The notes beneath the pieces were generated by a model. That model ran no database searches, was not told where the DNA came from, and saw only the letters and a program-made list of their open reading frames with translations. From JBPOJN01 sp052033505 (GTDB taxonomy: Bacteria > UBA10199 > JACPAL01 > GCA-016699445), in NCBI GenBank assembly GCA_052033505.1, contig JBPOJN010000045.1, positions 1 to 47,480 of the forward strand: 47,480 bases of DNA. The letters run 5' to 3'. A program made the translations under genes and the position numbers. Positions 8,480 to 17,438 of the stretch are shown here, in pieces. Each line of letters starts with the position of its first letter. The first letter of the stretch is position 1.

Positions 8480-11326
8480 ATGGAACCAAAAGACATATTC
8501 ATCAAGGGCGCGCGCCAGCATAATCTCAAGAACGTCGACGTCTCCATTCCCCGCAATCAGCTCGTCGTGATCACCGGACTTTCCGGATCGGGCAAGTCTT
8601 CGCTCGCTTTCGACACATTATATGCCGAAGGCCAACGCCGTTACGTCGAATCTCTTTCAGCTTACGCACGGCAGTTCTTGGATCAGATGGGGAAACCCGA
8701 CGTCGACTCCATCGAAGGCCTGTCGCCGGCGATTTCCATCGAACAAAAGACCACGTCGCACAACCCGCGCTCGACCGTCGGCACCGTGACCGAAATCTAC
8801 GACTACCTGCGCCTGCTGTTCGCGCGCGTCGGCCAACCGCATTGCTATGAATGCGGCAAGCCCATCACGAGCCAGACCGTTTCCCAGATGGTCGATCAGG
8901 TCATGAAGCTTCCGGAAGGCGCGAAGATCCACGTGCTTTCACCCATCGTCAGAAACCGCAAAGGCGAGTACCTGAAAGAGCTGCAGGAGCTGCGCGCCCA
9001 GGGTTTCGTGCGCGTGAAGGTCGACGGCACGATGCATGAGCTGGATGAAACCATTAAACTCGACAAAAAGAAGAAACACACGATCGAAGTCGTCATCGAC
9101 CGGCTGATCTTGAAGGACAAAATCGAGCAGCGTCTCGCGGACTCGCTCGAAACCGCCCTCCGTCATGCCGAAGGTTTGGCGCGCGTCGAGGTCTTGGGCG
9201 GCGAATCGCTGATGTTTTCGGAAAAATTCGCCTGCATCGACTGCGGCATCTCGTATCCGGAAATCACTCCGCAGATTTTTTCGTTCAACAGCCCCATGGG
9301 CGCCTGCGCGGAGTGCAACGGCCTGGGCACGAAGATGTTCTTCGACCCTGACTTGATCGTACCGAACGAAACGCTGAGTTTAAGCGCCGGCGCCATCGCG
9401 CCGTGGGAACGCCGCGCTTCGGAATTTTACGTCAACATGCTGGAGGCGCTCGGCAAGCAATATGGCTTCAAGCTCGAGACCGTCTGGGAAAAACTTCCCA
9501 AAAAAGTCCAAAACGTCATCCTCTACGGCTCGGAAGAAGACCGCGTGGAGATGACCTACGATTTGAACGAAAAGAAAGATTCCGTCTGGAGCCGCTTCGA
9601 AGGCGTGATCCCGAACCTAGCCCGGAGATACAAAGAAACCGACTCGGACTGGATGCGCGAAGACATCGAACGCTACATGAACGTGCGTCCTTGCGCCGTG
9701 TGCAAGGGCGCGCGCCTGAAAAAAGAATCGCTCGCGATCAAGATCGGCGGCCTTTCGATCTTCGACGCCGTGCAGATGTCGGTCAAAAAATCGCTTGATT
9801 GGTTCGAGTCCGTGAAATTCTCCAAAAAAGAAATCGAGATCGCCGAGCGTATCCTCAAAGAAATCCGCGACCGTTTGGCCTTCATGAAAAACGTCGGCCT
9901 CGACTATCTCACGCTGGATCGCACGGCCGGTACCCTCTCGGGCGGCGAGGCTCAGCGTATCCGCCTCGCAACCCAAATCGGCTCTTCACTGGTCGGCGTC
10001 ATGTACATCTTGGACGAACCCTCGATCGGGTTGCATCAACGCGACAATGACCGCCTGCTCCAGACCTTGGTCCGCCTACGCGACCTGGGCAACACCGTCA
10101 TCGTCGTCGAGCATGACGACCAGATCATGGAAAGCGCGGATTACTTAATCGACATGGGTCCCGGCGCCGGTGTTCACGGAGGTTACGTCGTCGCCGCGGG
10201 CACACCGGCCCAAGTCGCGCGGAACCCGAAATCTTTAACGGGAAAATACCTCTCCGGCGTTTTAAAAATCCCAGTACCCGCGCAGCGCCGCCCTCAAGGT
10301 GAGAAGGTTCTTAAAATCGTCAAAGCCTCCGAAAACAACCTACAGAACTTGACCGTTTCACTCCCCTTAGGTCTTTTCATCTGCGTGACCGGCGTCTCCG
10401 GCTCGGGAAAGAGCACACTCATCAACGACACTTTGCATAAAGCCCTCAGCCAGAAACTCTACGGCTCGAAAGAAACCGTGGGCAAGATGCAGGGTCTCGA
10501 GGGCGTCGAGAACATCGACAAGGTCGTCAACATTGACCAATCCCCCATCGGCCGCACACCGCGCTCGAACCCGGCCACTTACACGGGCGTGTTCACGTTC
10601 ATCCGCGATCTCTTCGCCGAACTTCCCGAAGCCAAAGCACGCGGCTACAAGCCCGGCCGCTTTTCGTTCAACGTCAAAGGCGGCCGCTGCGAGGCCTGCG
10701 AAGGCGACGGTATTATCCGCATCGAGATGCACTTCCTGCCGGACGTCTACGTCGAGTGCGAAACCTGCAAAGGCAAACGCTTCAACCGCGAGACGCTCGA
10801 AATCCTCTACAAAGGCAAATCCATATCGGAAATCCTCACAATGACGGTCGAACAAGGCGTGGAATTTTTCCAAAACATCCCCGCGATCCGCTCGAAGCTC
10901 GCGACGTTGCATGAAGTTGGATTGGATTACATCGAGATCGGCCAGTCCGCGACCACGCTCTCCGGCGGCGAAGCCCAGCGCGTGAAACTCTCCAAAGAAC
11001 TCTCCCGCCGTTCGACGGGACGCACGCTCTACATCCTGGACGAACCGACCACGGGCCTCCACTTCGACGACATCAAAAAGCTTTTGGTCGTCTTAAACCG
11101 CTTCGTCGAAGGCGGAAACACCGTCGTCGTGATCGAACACAATGTAGACGTGATCAAAACCGCCGACCACATCATCGACCTCGGCCCCGAAGGCGGCGAC
11201 AACGGCGGCCGCATCGTCGCCCAAGGCACGCCCGAAGACGTCGCAAAAAATCCCGCGTCGTTCACGGGGCAGTATTTGAAGAAGATTTTGGGAGATCGTG
11301 GGGCGAAGTTGGCGAAGGTGGGGTAG
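8480..11326 (+). CDS. uvrA: excinuclease ABC subunit A
   Basis: UvrA is the damage-sensing ATPase of nucleotide excision repair. The 948 residues match the family length. Both ABC cassettes are intact: Walker A GLSGSGKSSL near 32 and GVSGSGKSTL near 638, signature motifs LSGGEAQRIRLA near 488 and LSGGEAQRVKLS near 830, and Walker B ILDEP in each half. Zinc-binding Cys pairs are visible (CIDCG...CAECNG, CAVCKG, CEACEG...CETCKG). No clear Shine-Dalgarno sequence precedes the ATG at 8480. It lies 59 bp after the mutase, probably in the same plus-strand unit, and meets the minus-strand paralog island head-on 1 bp past its stop. Confidence 0.98.
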   Translation: MEPKDIFIKGARQHNLKNVDVSIPRNQLVVITGLSGSGKSSLAFDTLYAEGQRRYVESLSAYARQFLDQMGKPDVDSIEGLSPAISIEQKTTSHNPRSTVGTVTEIYDYLRLLFARVGQPHCYECGKPITSQTVSQMVDQVMKLPEGAKIHVLSPIVRNRKGEYLKELQELRAQGFVRVKVDGTMHELDETIKLDKKKKHTIEVVIDRLILKDKIEQRLADSLETALRHAEGLARVEVLGGESLMFSEKFACIDCGISYPEITPQIFSFNSPMGACAECNGLGTKMFFDPDLIVPNETLSLSAGAIAPWERRASEFYVNMLEALGKQYGFKLETVWEKLPKKVQNVILYGSEEDRVEMTYDLNEKKDSVWSRFEGVIPNLARRYKETDSDWMREDIERYMNVRPCAVCKGARLKKESLAIKIGGLSIFDAVQMSVKKSLDWFESVKFSKKEIEIAERILKEIRDRLAFMKNVGLDYLTLDRTAGTLSGGEAQRIRLATQIGSSLVGVMYILDEPSIGLHQRDNDRLLQTLVRLRDLGNTVIVVEHDDQIMESADYLIDMGPGAGVHGGYVVAAGTPAQVARNPKSLTGKYLSGVLKIPVPAQRRPQGEKVLKIVKASENNLQNLTVSLPLGLFICVTGVSGSGKSTLINDTLHKALSQKLYGSKETVGKMQGLEGVENIDKVVNIDQSPIGRTPRSNPATYTGVFTFIRDLFAELPEAKARGYKPGRFSFNVKGGRCEACEGDGIIRIEMHFLPDVYVECETCKGKRFNRETLEILYKGKSISEILTMTVEQGVEFFQNIPAIRSKLATLHEVGLDYIEIGQSATTLSGGEAQRVKLSKELSRRSTGRTLYILDEPTTGLHFDDIKKLLVVLNRFVEGGNTVVVIEHNVDVIKTADHIIDLGPEGGDNGGRIVAQGTPEDVAKNPASFTGQYLKKILGDRGAKLAKVG

Positions 11327-11327
11327 G

Positions 11328-12566
11328 TTATTTTTTCTTTCCTGGTGGTGCCACTCGAGGAATCGTGTGAGTTCTTTGCCCTGGAGGCGGCGTAACATAA
11401 GGTGCTGTAGGACTGTGCGGTGATACCGCAGGAACAGCCGGCTGCGTTCGAGCAGCGGCAACATCATCCAATATCTTAATTTCTTTTGGACTCAGATCGC
11501 TCGGAACCGTTTCTCCGCCCGACGTATCCCGCGACTCCGCCACTACACCACCCTCACCGATACCACCACTCGCGTGTCTCATTTGCGCGACTTGATCACT
11601 CACAGTCTCAGGAATAGCTCCAGCATCCGGTATACCCGCCATTTCCGCGAGAAGAGTATCCGTCACTCTTGAAGTGGGATCAACCACGACCTCAGACGGA
11701 AATCCCTCGTTTCCAGAAATCAACGCACAATAACTTCTTAAAATAGAGTCCAGAGCCCCTTGCTTACCTTCAAGACTACGAAAGACCATTTCTCCTGATT
11801 CTTCAAAAACAAACACCGCCTGCTCGGAACCAAGAGCCTTCAGTAGGCCCGTATCTTCGGTCCTGAACCCCGAACAGAGGTAGATCATTACGCCTCGGGG
11901 TAAATTTCCACGGTACCCACGAAGCACTTCTTGAGCCGGAGGAATCCAGACCTGGAATTTAAAATCAGAGAGTGAACGCCCTTCTTCGAAGACAAGATCT
12001 CCACCATCGATCAAGGCTTGCTCGCATTGAGGAGGAAGCAGAGCTGAAATGGAGTCTCCAGCATACTGAGGAGACACCCAAGTCTCGCCGTCAAAAATAA
12101 CTCGAAAAAATTCGTAAGCCAAATAATCGCGAAGCCGATAGGGAGACCAACGAAGCATAGGGCCGTGACTAAAACCTAAAGGAACCTTGCTTTGGCGTGC
12201 CGCCCCATTAAATCTCGTTAGAATTTCGACAGCCCGAAAATCACCGACCCCCAAGACCCCACTCTGAAGATCGATCACATGATTTCCAGTCGTTCTTCTG
12301 TTTCGCCGTCCGAACGACTCCTGAATCAAGCCGGCATCGCTGAACAACCCTCGAATGTTTTTCAAAAATAGGTCTTCAAGAGAATCATCGATGAGACTCA
12401 TCGCCTGCAAGACCGTCGCGGAATGACTATGGGGATCAGCACTATATTCGGTAGTTGCGCTTTTAAAAACACCGGCATGCTCTGAAAAATCCGACCTTTG
12501 CAACAAAGCCGTCATGGAGCTTAAAAGGGGAACCAGATTCGCGGGAGTAAGAGAGGTAAGCTTCAT
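11328..12566 (-). CDS. paralog A of an unrecognised four-member family, Pro-rich tail
   Basis: I do not recognise this 412-residue protein. It has no signal peptide or membrane segment. It aligns with the next three upstream minus-strand genes: QSGVLGVGDFRAVEIL at 101-116, LLPPQCEQAL at 176-185, FQVW at 204-207 and GNLPRG at 220-225 recur with similar spacing in paralog B (12589-13617). The closest single match of the first motif is in paralog D. From about residue 315 the protein becomes low-complexity, rich in Pro, Ala, Ser and Thr, and ends in a basic PPGKKK. Base composition is less GC-rich than uvrA next door. It is the last gene of the tandem, 22 bp after paralog B. No ribosome binding site is evident, so translation may be coupled. 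Confidence 0.7.
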   Translation of the reverse strand: MKLTSLTPANLVPLLSSMTALLQRSDFSEHAGVFKSATTEYSADPHSHSATVLQAMSLIDDSLEDLFLKNIRGLFSDAGLIQESFGRRNRRTTGNHVIDLQSGVLGVGDFRAVEILTRFNGAARQSKVPLGFSHGPMLRWSPYRLRDYLAYEFFRVIFDGETWVSPQYAGDSISALLPPQCEQALIDGGDLVFEEGRSLSDFKFQVWIPPAQEVLRGYRGNLPRGVMIYLCSGFRTEDTGLLKALGSEQAVFVFEESGEMVFRSLEGKQGALDSILRSYCALISGNEGFPSEVVVDPTSRVTDTLLAEMAGIPDAGAIPETVSDQVAQMRHASGGIGEGGVVAESRDTSGGETVPSDLSPKEIKILDDVAAARTQPAVPAVSPHSPTAPYVTPPPGQRTHTIPRVAPPGKKK

Positions 12567-12588
12567 AAAATGATGATTGAATTTCTAT

Positions 12589-13617
12589 TTACTGACCTTT
12601 TCGGAGGCGAACCGCTGCCCCTGGAGCATGGGGGATCATAGCTCGAGATGGCTGAGTTCCGGCATCGCCCACCACAGCAGACGGAACATCCTGCTCCGTC
12701 ACCAACCGAGCAGAAGGCTGTGCCACCAGAGGCAAAGCGACACCTCCACCGCCTCGCTCACCGATCTCGCCCGCAATCGCTCCCGTAAACACCCCCTGAA
12801 TCAGCGGAAGATACTGCGACAAAGTCGCACTCGAACGCGCACTATAGACATTGACTAACCCGCCATGAACATCAATCTGGGACGCCCCCATATCACGTTT
12901 CAAAAGACGCGCGTAAAGACTCTGAGCTACCTCAGGATTATCGGTAAAACATGTCAAAAGTAGCCCCTGAGGCAGAAAACCACCGACTCTGCTAGCCAAA
13001 CGAAACAAAGCCACTGGGTCACCACCCCATACTTGGTGCTGATAATGTCGAAAAGCGTCTTGGCTCGAGCCATCCACGTAGACGGCGGCACCCACGAGCA
13101 TGGATTCGCAATCAAGCGGCAGTAAAACTCTGTGTGATGATTGGGAAGAAATCTGGATCGGCCGTAGGGGGCCGTGATCATTTAAAAAACTTCCAAAAAG
13201 CTTAGCGGCAGCCCATCGCCCAAGAGTGTCCGGTAGATAAGCGTATTGCTGTGGGGAAGATAATCGTCCTCTCTCAAAAGCTTTTTCTCTTTTTTCGAGA
13301 ACCAACTTTCCTTGGGCACCACCAACCAAAAAACTTCCACTCAGCATATCCACATCGGGAAAAAGCTTAGCTTTTCCTAAAAACGGCTCGAATATTTTTG
13401 GGGCACGAGAGGCAACCAACGCCTTCACATCAGGGTGCTCTAGGGTACGAAGCGCTTTCGAAATAAGAGCTTCACTCGACACTCCAGAACTGCCGAGCGA
13501 GCAAGCGACACGATCAAAAAAAATCATGGCATCCGGAGTCGAAAATTGTTCACCACTAGCCCTCGCAAGCGAACGAAAAAAATCAGCAGCAAAAGGAGAG
13601 ATTCGACCAAGAGCCAT
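12589..13617 (-). CDS. paralog B of an unrecognised four-member family
   Basis: The protein has 342 residues, with no known domain and no export signal. Shared family features are LSGSFLVGGAQGKLVL at 92-107, LLPLDCESML at 165-174, HQVW at 194-197 and GFLPQG at 213-218. The spacing from the LLP motif to xQVW (29) and to G-x-LP-x-G (48) is close to that in paralog A (28 and 44). The last 60 residues are a Gly/Pro/Ala-rich tail ending in basic LRKGQ. A 15-bp motif containing TTATCCACA lies 27 bp before the ATG on the coding strand; the same 15-mer lies 28 bp before paralog D. The start at 13617 is the first ATG after this motif. Confidence 0.7.
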   Translation of the reverse strand: MALGRISPFAADFFRSLARASGEQFSTPDAMIFFDRVACSLGSSGVSSEALISKALRTLEHPDVKALVASRAPKIFEPFLGKAKLFPDVDMLSGSFLVGGAQGKLVLEKREKAFERGRLSSPQQYAYLPDTLGRWAAAKLFGSFLNDHGPLRPIQISSQSSHRVLLPLDCESMLVGAAVYVDGSSQDAFRHYQHQVWGGDPVALFRLASRVGGFLPQGLLLTCFTDNPEVAQSLYARLLKRDMGASQIDVHGGLVNVYSARSSATLSQYLPLIQGVFTGAIAGEIGERGGGGVALPLVAQPSARLVTEQDVPSAVVGDAGTQPSRAMIPHAPGAAVRLRKGQ

Positions 13618-13644
13618 GTTCCAACTTCGCGAAAGAAATCAAAA

Positions 13645-13659
13645 AGTTGTGGATAAAAA
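13645..13659 (-). promoter_or_regulatory. 15-bp motif with a DnaA-box core upstream of paralog B
   Basis: On the coding (minus) strand it reads TTTTTATCCACAACT and contains TTATCCACA, identical to the E. coli DnaA-box consensus. It ends 27 bp before the ATG of paralog B. An identical 15-mer stands 28 bp before paralog D. Matched position argues for an operator or promoter part rather than chance. Confidence 0.5.
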
Positions 13660-13679
13660 CACAGCCTTCTAAGATTTTT

Positions 13680-14585
13680 TTAGCGCGATGCGGCAGGTTT
13701 CCCTCTGAGCCCAGGACCGTTAGCAGCCTTTTCTTTGGCGGTTGACTGATCATCCGGATTTCTTATGGGCACCCCCGCCGCCTCTGCCGCAGCCTCAGAA
13801 GGTGTCGTCTTTGCTGAATCCGATACCTGCTCTGGAACTCCCACAGGAATTTTTTGAGCAGGGGGATCTTGCACCTCATCAGGAACAGCATCCCCCACCT
13901 CAGCAACATCCCACCCATGCGTCGTCTTCAAAATAATTTGAAAATCTTCCGGCAGTGTCCTGAAAAGTCCCTCTCCGACCATAGCTTTCACCTTTTCCGG
14001 CGAACGCTCCCAGTACTGGCGCTCAAACCTAAGAAAGACGGACTCTGGCAATTCTCCAACAGCACCGACCACATCACGCGCGAACATAAACGGCAGTACA
14101 GCGCGGATTTTCACCTGATCGTCAGGTCGATTGATGAGGATCAAACTTCCCCCTCGAAACATCCCTCCCAAGACATTCAAGGCGATCATTTGCGAGAGAG
14201 ACTCAGGGACCCAAGTCAATATTTTCGATCCGCTTCGTCTCTGCTCGACCAGCCACTCCAAGGCCTCTTCCGCGCCAAAAGCCGCAGCTCCATCCTGCCC
14301 GATTACCCTTCCTGACGGACTCATGGGCCATTGTTTAATAACACCAAGGGTAAACAAAGATACCGACGAACGAAACTGAAACAGGATACGCTCCGCATCC
14401 GGGTAGCGCTCCAGAAAATCTAAAGCGTTTCCGTGTCCAGAAACAAACGCGTCGCGCAAACCCGCATCTCTGAAACGACTTTGACTATTGAGAGTGCGAA
14501 AAATTTCAGAAAAAACGTCTACCGACAGCCTCTCACGAAATATGTTCTGACCTATGGGGGAGAAAGAAAATCGCATGCTCTCCAC
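13680..14585 (-). CDS. paralog C of an unrecognised four-member family
   Basis: The protein has up to 301 residues from a GTG at 14585; an ATG three codons later (14576), preceded by GTGGAG, is an equally good start. No known domain, signal peptide or membrane segment is seen. GQDGAAAFG at 96-104 is nearly identical in sequence and position to GQSGVAAFG at 95-103 of paralog D. IALNVLGGMF at 134-143 stands where A and B have LLPxxCExxL, and GELPES at 177-182 where they have G-x-LP-x-G. The tail from about 225 is rich in Pro, Ala, Glu and Lys and ends basic. It is separated from paralog D by 107 bp and from B by 62 bp. Confidence 0.68.
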   Translation of the reverse strand: MESMRFSFSPIGQNIFRERLSVDVFSEIFRTLNSQSRFRDAGLRDAFVSGHGNALDFLERYPDAERILFQFRSSVSLFTLGVIKQWPMSPSGRVIGQDGAAAFGAEEALEWLVEQRRSGSKILTWVPESLSQMIALNVLGGMFRGGSLILINRPDDQVKIRAVLPFMFARDVVGAVGELPESVFLRFERQYWERSPEKVKAMVGEGLFRTLPEDFQIILKTTHGWDVAEVGDAVPDEVQDPPAQKIPVGVPEQVSDSAKTTPSEAAAEAAGVPIRNPDDQSTAKEKAANGPGLRGKPAASR

Positions 14586-14624
14586 GAACCCTTTCCTAAA
14601 AAACAGATAAAATCCAGGAGGAGG

Positions 14625-14652
14625 CTCAGCAGGGAAATCTCAGCAGGAGAAT
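14625..14652. repeat. tandem 14-bp repeat between paralogs D and C
   Basis: Two adjacent 14-bp units beginning CTCAGCAGG (14625-14638 and 14639-14652) match at 12 of 14 positions. They fall in the 107-bp gap upstream of paralog C. Replication slippage is the simplest origin; a regulatory role is possible but unsupported. Confidence 0.45.
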
Positions 14653-14692
14653 CTACGTTTAAAAAAGTTGATGCCACAAGAACAACTAACTC

Positions 14693-15484
14693 TCAAGATG
14701 ACAGCCTTCCCAAAAGATCATCTAAGGCGACGTCATGCAAGACACCTTGCAAAGCATTGCCGTGAACGTCAAAAGGTCTCAAACTTCTTCCATCAAGGCT
14801 GGGAGTTGGACCTTCCCAAGCAGGAAGAGTCTCTCCATCTTCAAATGCATCAGGTTTTCTTTTCACTCTCGAATTAATAATTTTTTTCCACGAGACACCC
14901 GCCATACTTGCCGTACTGATCCACGGAGAGCGGTTTTCTAAAATCTCAAGTTGGGGGGCCACAGCCGAGACTCCGGCATCAAAAAGAGCTTGAATATACG
15001 CCTGAGGCAAAAGAGACTGGACAACCGGTAGGTTCGAAAAAAGCCGTTTGCCCCCCCAATCCAGAAGACCTTCTGAAAAATAATAATAAAAGCTGGGGAT
15101 AAGTCCTGTGCTACGAATACCCGCCAAATCTTGACCTTCACTCACACGTGAAATAAAATGGAAAGCACGTGCTCCGCCGAAAGCGGCAACACCGCTCTGT
15201 CCCTCGCTCGGCAGAGAAATATTGAGATAAGAGGAAAGGGAAGCATCTTCAAAAAATCGCCCGACATGAGGGGCAACAAGCGCTTCTCCCCCTTCAGAGA
15301 TGGCGGAACGAAGAACATTCTTTGCATTGCGAGTAAAATCAGAAAGATCCAAATCTTGAACCAGCGCAAAAGAGGCCACGGAATCGATAGCCCCAGAGCG
15401 AGAAACTCTCCCAGCTTTTTTGAAAATAGCCGCCGTCGTTCTCAGAAAAATACTTTGCGCCGTTTGTAATGTGTTCACAGTCAT
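14693..15484 (-). CDS. paralog D of an unrecognised four-member family (shortest member)
   Basis: The 263-residue protein is the first of the minus-strand tandem. It shares QSGVAAFGGARAFHFI at 96-111 with paralog A (same first four residues, G at position 8, RA at 11-12) and with paralog C, and SLLPQAYIQAL at 157-167 with paralog A (SALLPPQCEQAL). After about residue 180 the similarity fades: there is no xQVW or G-x-LP-x-G block and no Pro-rich tail, so it is either a shortened or the most diverged copy. No export signal is seen. The 15-bp TTATCCACA-containing motif lies 28 bp before the ATG. The gene is divergent from apbE across an AT-rich 113-bp gap. Confidence 0.68.
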   Translation of the reverse strand: MTVNTLQTAQSIFLRTTAAIFKKAGRVSRSGAIDSVASFALVQDLDLSDFTRNAKNVLRSAISEGGEALVAPHVGRFFEDASLSSYLNISLPSEGQSGVAAFGGARAFHFISRVSEGQDLAGIRSTGLIPSFYYYFSEGLLDWGGKRLFSNLPVVQSLLPQAYIQALFDAGVSAVAPQLEILENRSPWISTASMAGVSWKKIINSRVKRKPDAFEDGETLPAWEGPTPSLDGRSLRPFDVHGNALQGVLHDVALDDLLGRLSS

Positions 15485-15512
15485 GGTCTACTCTTCGTCT
15501 CTATAAATCGAT

Positions 15513-15527
15513 AGTTGTGGATAAAAA
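15513..15527 (-). promoter_or_regulatory. 15-bp motif with a DnaA-box core upstream of paralog D
   Basis: The motif is identical to the 15-mer at 13645-13659, again on the coding strand and again just upstream of a paralog start (28 bp). The surrounding gap to apbE is AT-rich. The core TTATCCACA matches the DnaA-box consensus. Confidence 0.5.
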
Positions 15528-15597
15528 AATGGCCAATATCACATGTAAGTCTAACTTATTGCGATTATTCGCTATTTTTTTTAAAAAATGCTCGCGA

Positions 15598-16452
15598 ATG
15601 TACATCAATAAGACGGTTCTGCCCCTGTACTTGCTTTTGATACTTCCGGGTTTCTGTCAAGCCGACACCTTCACCCGCACCCGCATTCTCTTCGAAAACG
15701 TGCCCGTTTCGATCACGATTCGCGCCTCTAAAGACCGAAAAGAAGCTGCCTTCGACGCCACAGAAAGGGCTTACGCGGAGGCCGAAAGGATAGCGGACCT
15801 CGTTAGTGAGTGGCGGCCGCGGAGCCAGACGAGCCTGCTCAACCGTTCGGCGGGTGGCGGTTGGAAATCGATCGACCCTGAATTCATGACGCTTCTTTGG
15901 GACGCGAAACGGATTTCAGAGGAAAGCGACGGCGCCTTCGACGTCACGTTCGCGTCTCCCACGAAGCGCAGCTACGAAGACATTCACCTGATCCCGCGGC
16001 GCGGTTTGGCCCGGTTGTCGTCCGGAACGAAAATCGGCGTCTCCGGCATCGCGAAGGGATTCATCGTCGATGCGATGAGCGCAAAACTGAGCGACGCCGG
16101 GTTTCAAGATCATCTCGTGAACGCGGGCGATCTTTATGCGGCAGGACGTTGGAAGATACAGATCCGCGACCCCCGCCATCCTTCCTCCGATAAAAGCGTC
16201 TGCACTTTTTGGGTCAAGGACAAGGCCGTTTCCACCTCGGGGCAATACGAACGCGGGCGTCACATCGTCGACCCTCACACGCATCGTGCCCTACCCGACA
16301 AAGGCAGCGTCACGGTCATCGCCGAAAAATCCTTCCTCGCCGACGCCTGGGCGAAGGCTTTTTTCGTGAGCGACGTTCCAATGCCTGCGGGGGAAAAAAT
16401 CAAAGTTATCCGCGTCAGCGCGGACGGAGAGGTTCAGGGTTGCCGCAACTGA
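15598..16452 (+). CDS. apbE: ApbE-family FAD:protein FMN transferase
   Basis: ApbE enzymes attach FMN covalently to Thr/Ser of redox proteins in or facing the periplasm. I chose the ATG at 15598 (284 residues) because a signal peptide follows directly (hydrophobic LPLYLLLILPGF, cleavage after CQA); the frame is open further upstream but that part is AT-rich promoter-like DNA. Family markers are SLLNRSAGGG near 79, SDGAFDVTFAS near 113, GVSGIAKGFIVD near 148, NAGDLYAAG near 176 and TSGQYERGRHIVDPHT near 218. No target flavoprotein gene is in the window. The 3' end overlaps the convergent mltG by 19 bp. Confidence 0.88.
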   Translation: MYINKTVLPLYLLLILPGFCQADTFTRTRILFENVPVSITIRASKDRKEAAFDATERAYAEAERIADLVSEWRPRSQTSLLNRSAGGGWKSIDPEFMTLLWDAKRISEESDGAFDVTFASPTKRSYEDIHLIPRRGLARLSSGTKIGVSGIAKGFIVDAMSAKLSDAGFQDHLVNAGDLYAAGRWKIQIRDPRHPSSDKSVCTFWVKDKAVSTSGQYERGRHIVDPHTHRALPDKGSVTVIAEKSFLADAWAKAFFVSDVPMPAGEKIKVIRVSADGEVQGCRN

Positions 16453-17438
16453 TACTTGCGCACGGCCTCGAAGTGCTCGTTTTCCGTGGAAGAGAACTGA
16501 TGCGTCCCGTCGCCTTTCGCGACGAAATACAGATACGTCGTCATCGCGGGCGAAATCACGGCTTGGATCGCCGCGCGTCCGGGATTCGCGATCGGAGTGG
16601 GAGGCAGACCGGGGTTTAAATACGTATTATAAGGCCCGGGAGTCTCAAGATGACGGCGCGTGAGGTTTCCGTCGAAAGTCCCCGTCGCGGCCAGCACGCC
16701 GTAGATAATGGTCGGATCGGTCGCCAACGGCATACCGCGAGCGATGCGATTGGCGAAGACGGAGGCGATCATCGGCCTTTCTTCGGCGCGGCCGGTTTCC
16801 TTTTCGACGATGGAGGCCAAGATCAGGACTTGATATGCATCCATCCCCTTCGCCGCCACCTGCGCCTCGAATTCCGAAGTCCAAACCTCGCGGAAGCGCG
16901 CGACGAGTTTTTTCAAAACCTCTTCTTCGTCCTTGGGCCTGTAAATTTCATACGTGTCCGGAAAGAGGTAACCTTCAAGCGACGGCGCGGCCACTCCTAA
17001 AGACGCGAGAAAAACCGGGTCGGACGCCTTGGCCAAAAACTTAGCTTCATCGACAAGCCCTTGTTGGGTCAGGGCGCGCGCGACGTCCCGCACGTTCCAC
17101 CCTTCGGGAATCGTGATCCTTCGCGTCGCGAAATCCCCCTTCAATAAAAGGTCCAGAACCTGCGGCGGGGTCAAACCCGCAGGAAACGCATATTCACCCG
17201 CGCGGATTTTCGAAGTCGCGTTCTTCAGCCGCGCGTAGGCCTTGAAAAAATGCGGATTGGAGACGATTTGTTTTTGGTAAAGCTCTTCGATCACCGAGGT
17301 CGTCGATCGCCCTTTGTCGACCACGACGGTTTGACCTTGAGTCCCGAACGGCGTTCTCAGGAATAAAAAAGCATTCACCGCGAGCAGCGCGGCTCCGGCC
17401 AAAGCCGCAAAAAAAGAAACCCCAAGCAAACGCTTCAT
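16434..17438 (-). CDS. mltG: endolytic murein transglycosylase MltG
   Basis: MltG cleaves nascent glycan strands and is thought to end their elongation. The 334-residue protein has an N-terminal membrane anchor (about 4-27), a LysM-like segment (about 37-105) and the YceG catalytic domain with SLEGYLFPDTYE near 153 and LASIVEKET at 208-216, in which Glu212 is the expected catalytic residue. ATDPTIIYG and GPYNTY..GLPPTPI close the domain. The start overlaps the ruvX stop by 4 bp, so the two are coupled; mltG next to ruvX is a recurrent bacterial arrangement. Confidence 0.95.
   Translation of the reverse strand: MKRLLGVSFFAALAGAALLAVNAFLFLRTPFGTQGQTVVVDKGRSTTSVIEELYQKQIVSNPHFFKAYARLKNATSKIRAGEYAFPAGLTPPQVLDLLLKGDFATRRITIPEGWNVRDVARALTQQGLVDEAKFLAKASDPVFLASLGVAAPSLEGYLFPDTYEIYRPKDEEEVLKKLVARFREVWTSEFEAQVAAKGMDAYQVLILASIVEKETGRAEERPMIASVFANRIARGMPLATDPTIIYGVLAATGTFDGNLTRRHLETPGPYNTYLNPGLPPTPIANPGRAAIQAVISPAMTTYLYFVAKGDGTHQFSSTENEHFEAVRKYQLRQP

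Noticed and set aside
13645..15527. Possible replication origin because of two DnaA-box-like sequences
   Set aside because: Only two sites nearly 1.9 kb apart, each at a gene start, with no box cluster, no dnaA/dnaN/gyrB and no AT-rich unwinding region between them.
15469..15597. N-terminal extension of ApbE upstream of 15598
   Set aside because: The extra residues are not signal-peptide-like, run through AT-rich regulatory DNA and would overlap the start of paralog D.
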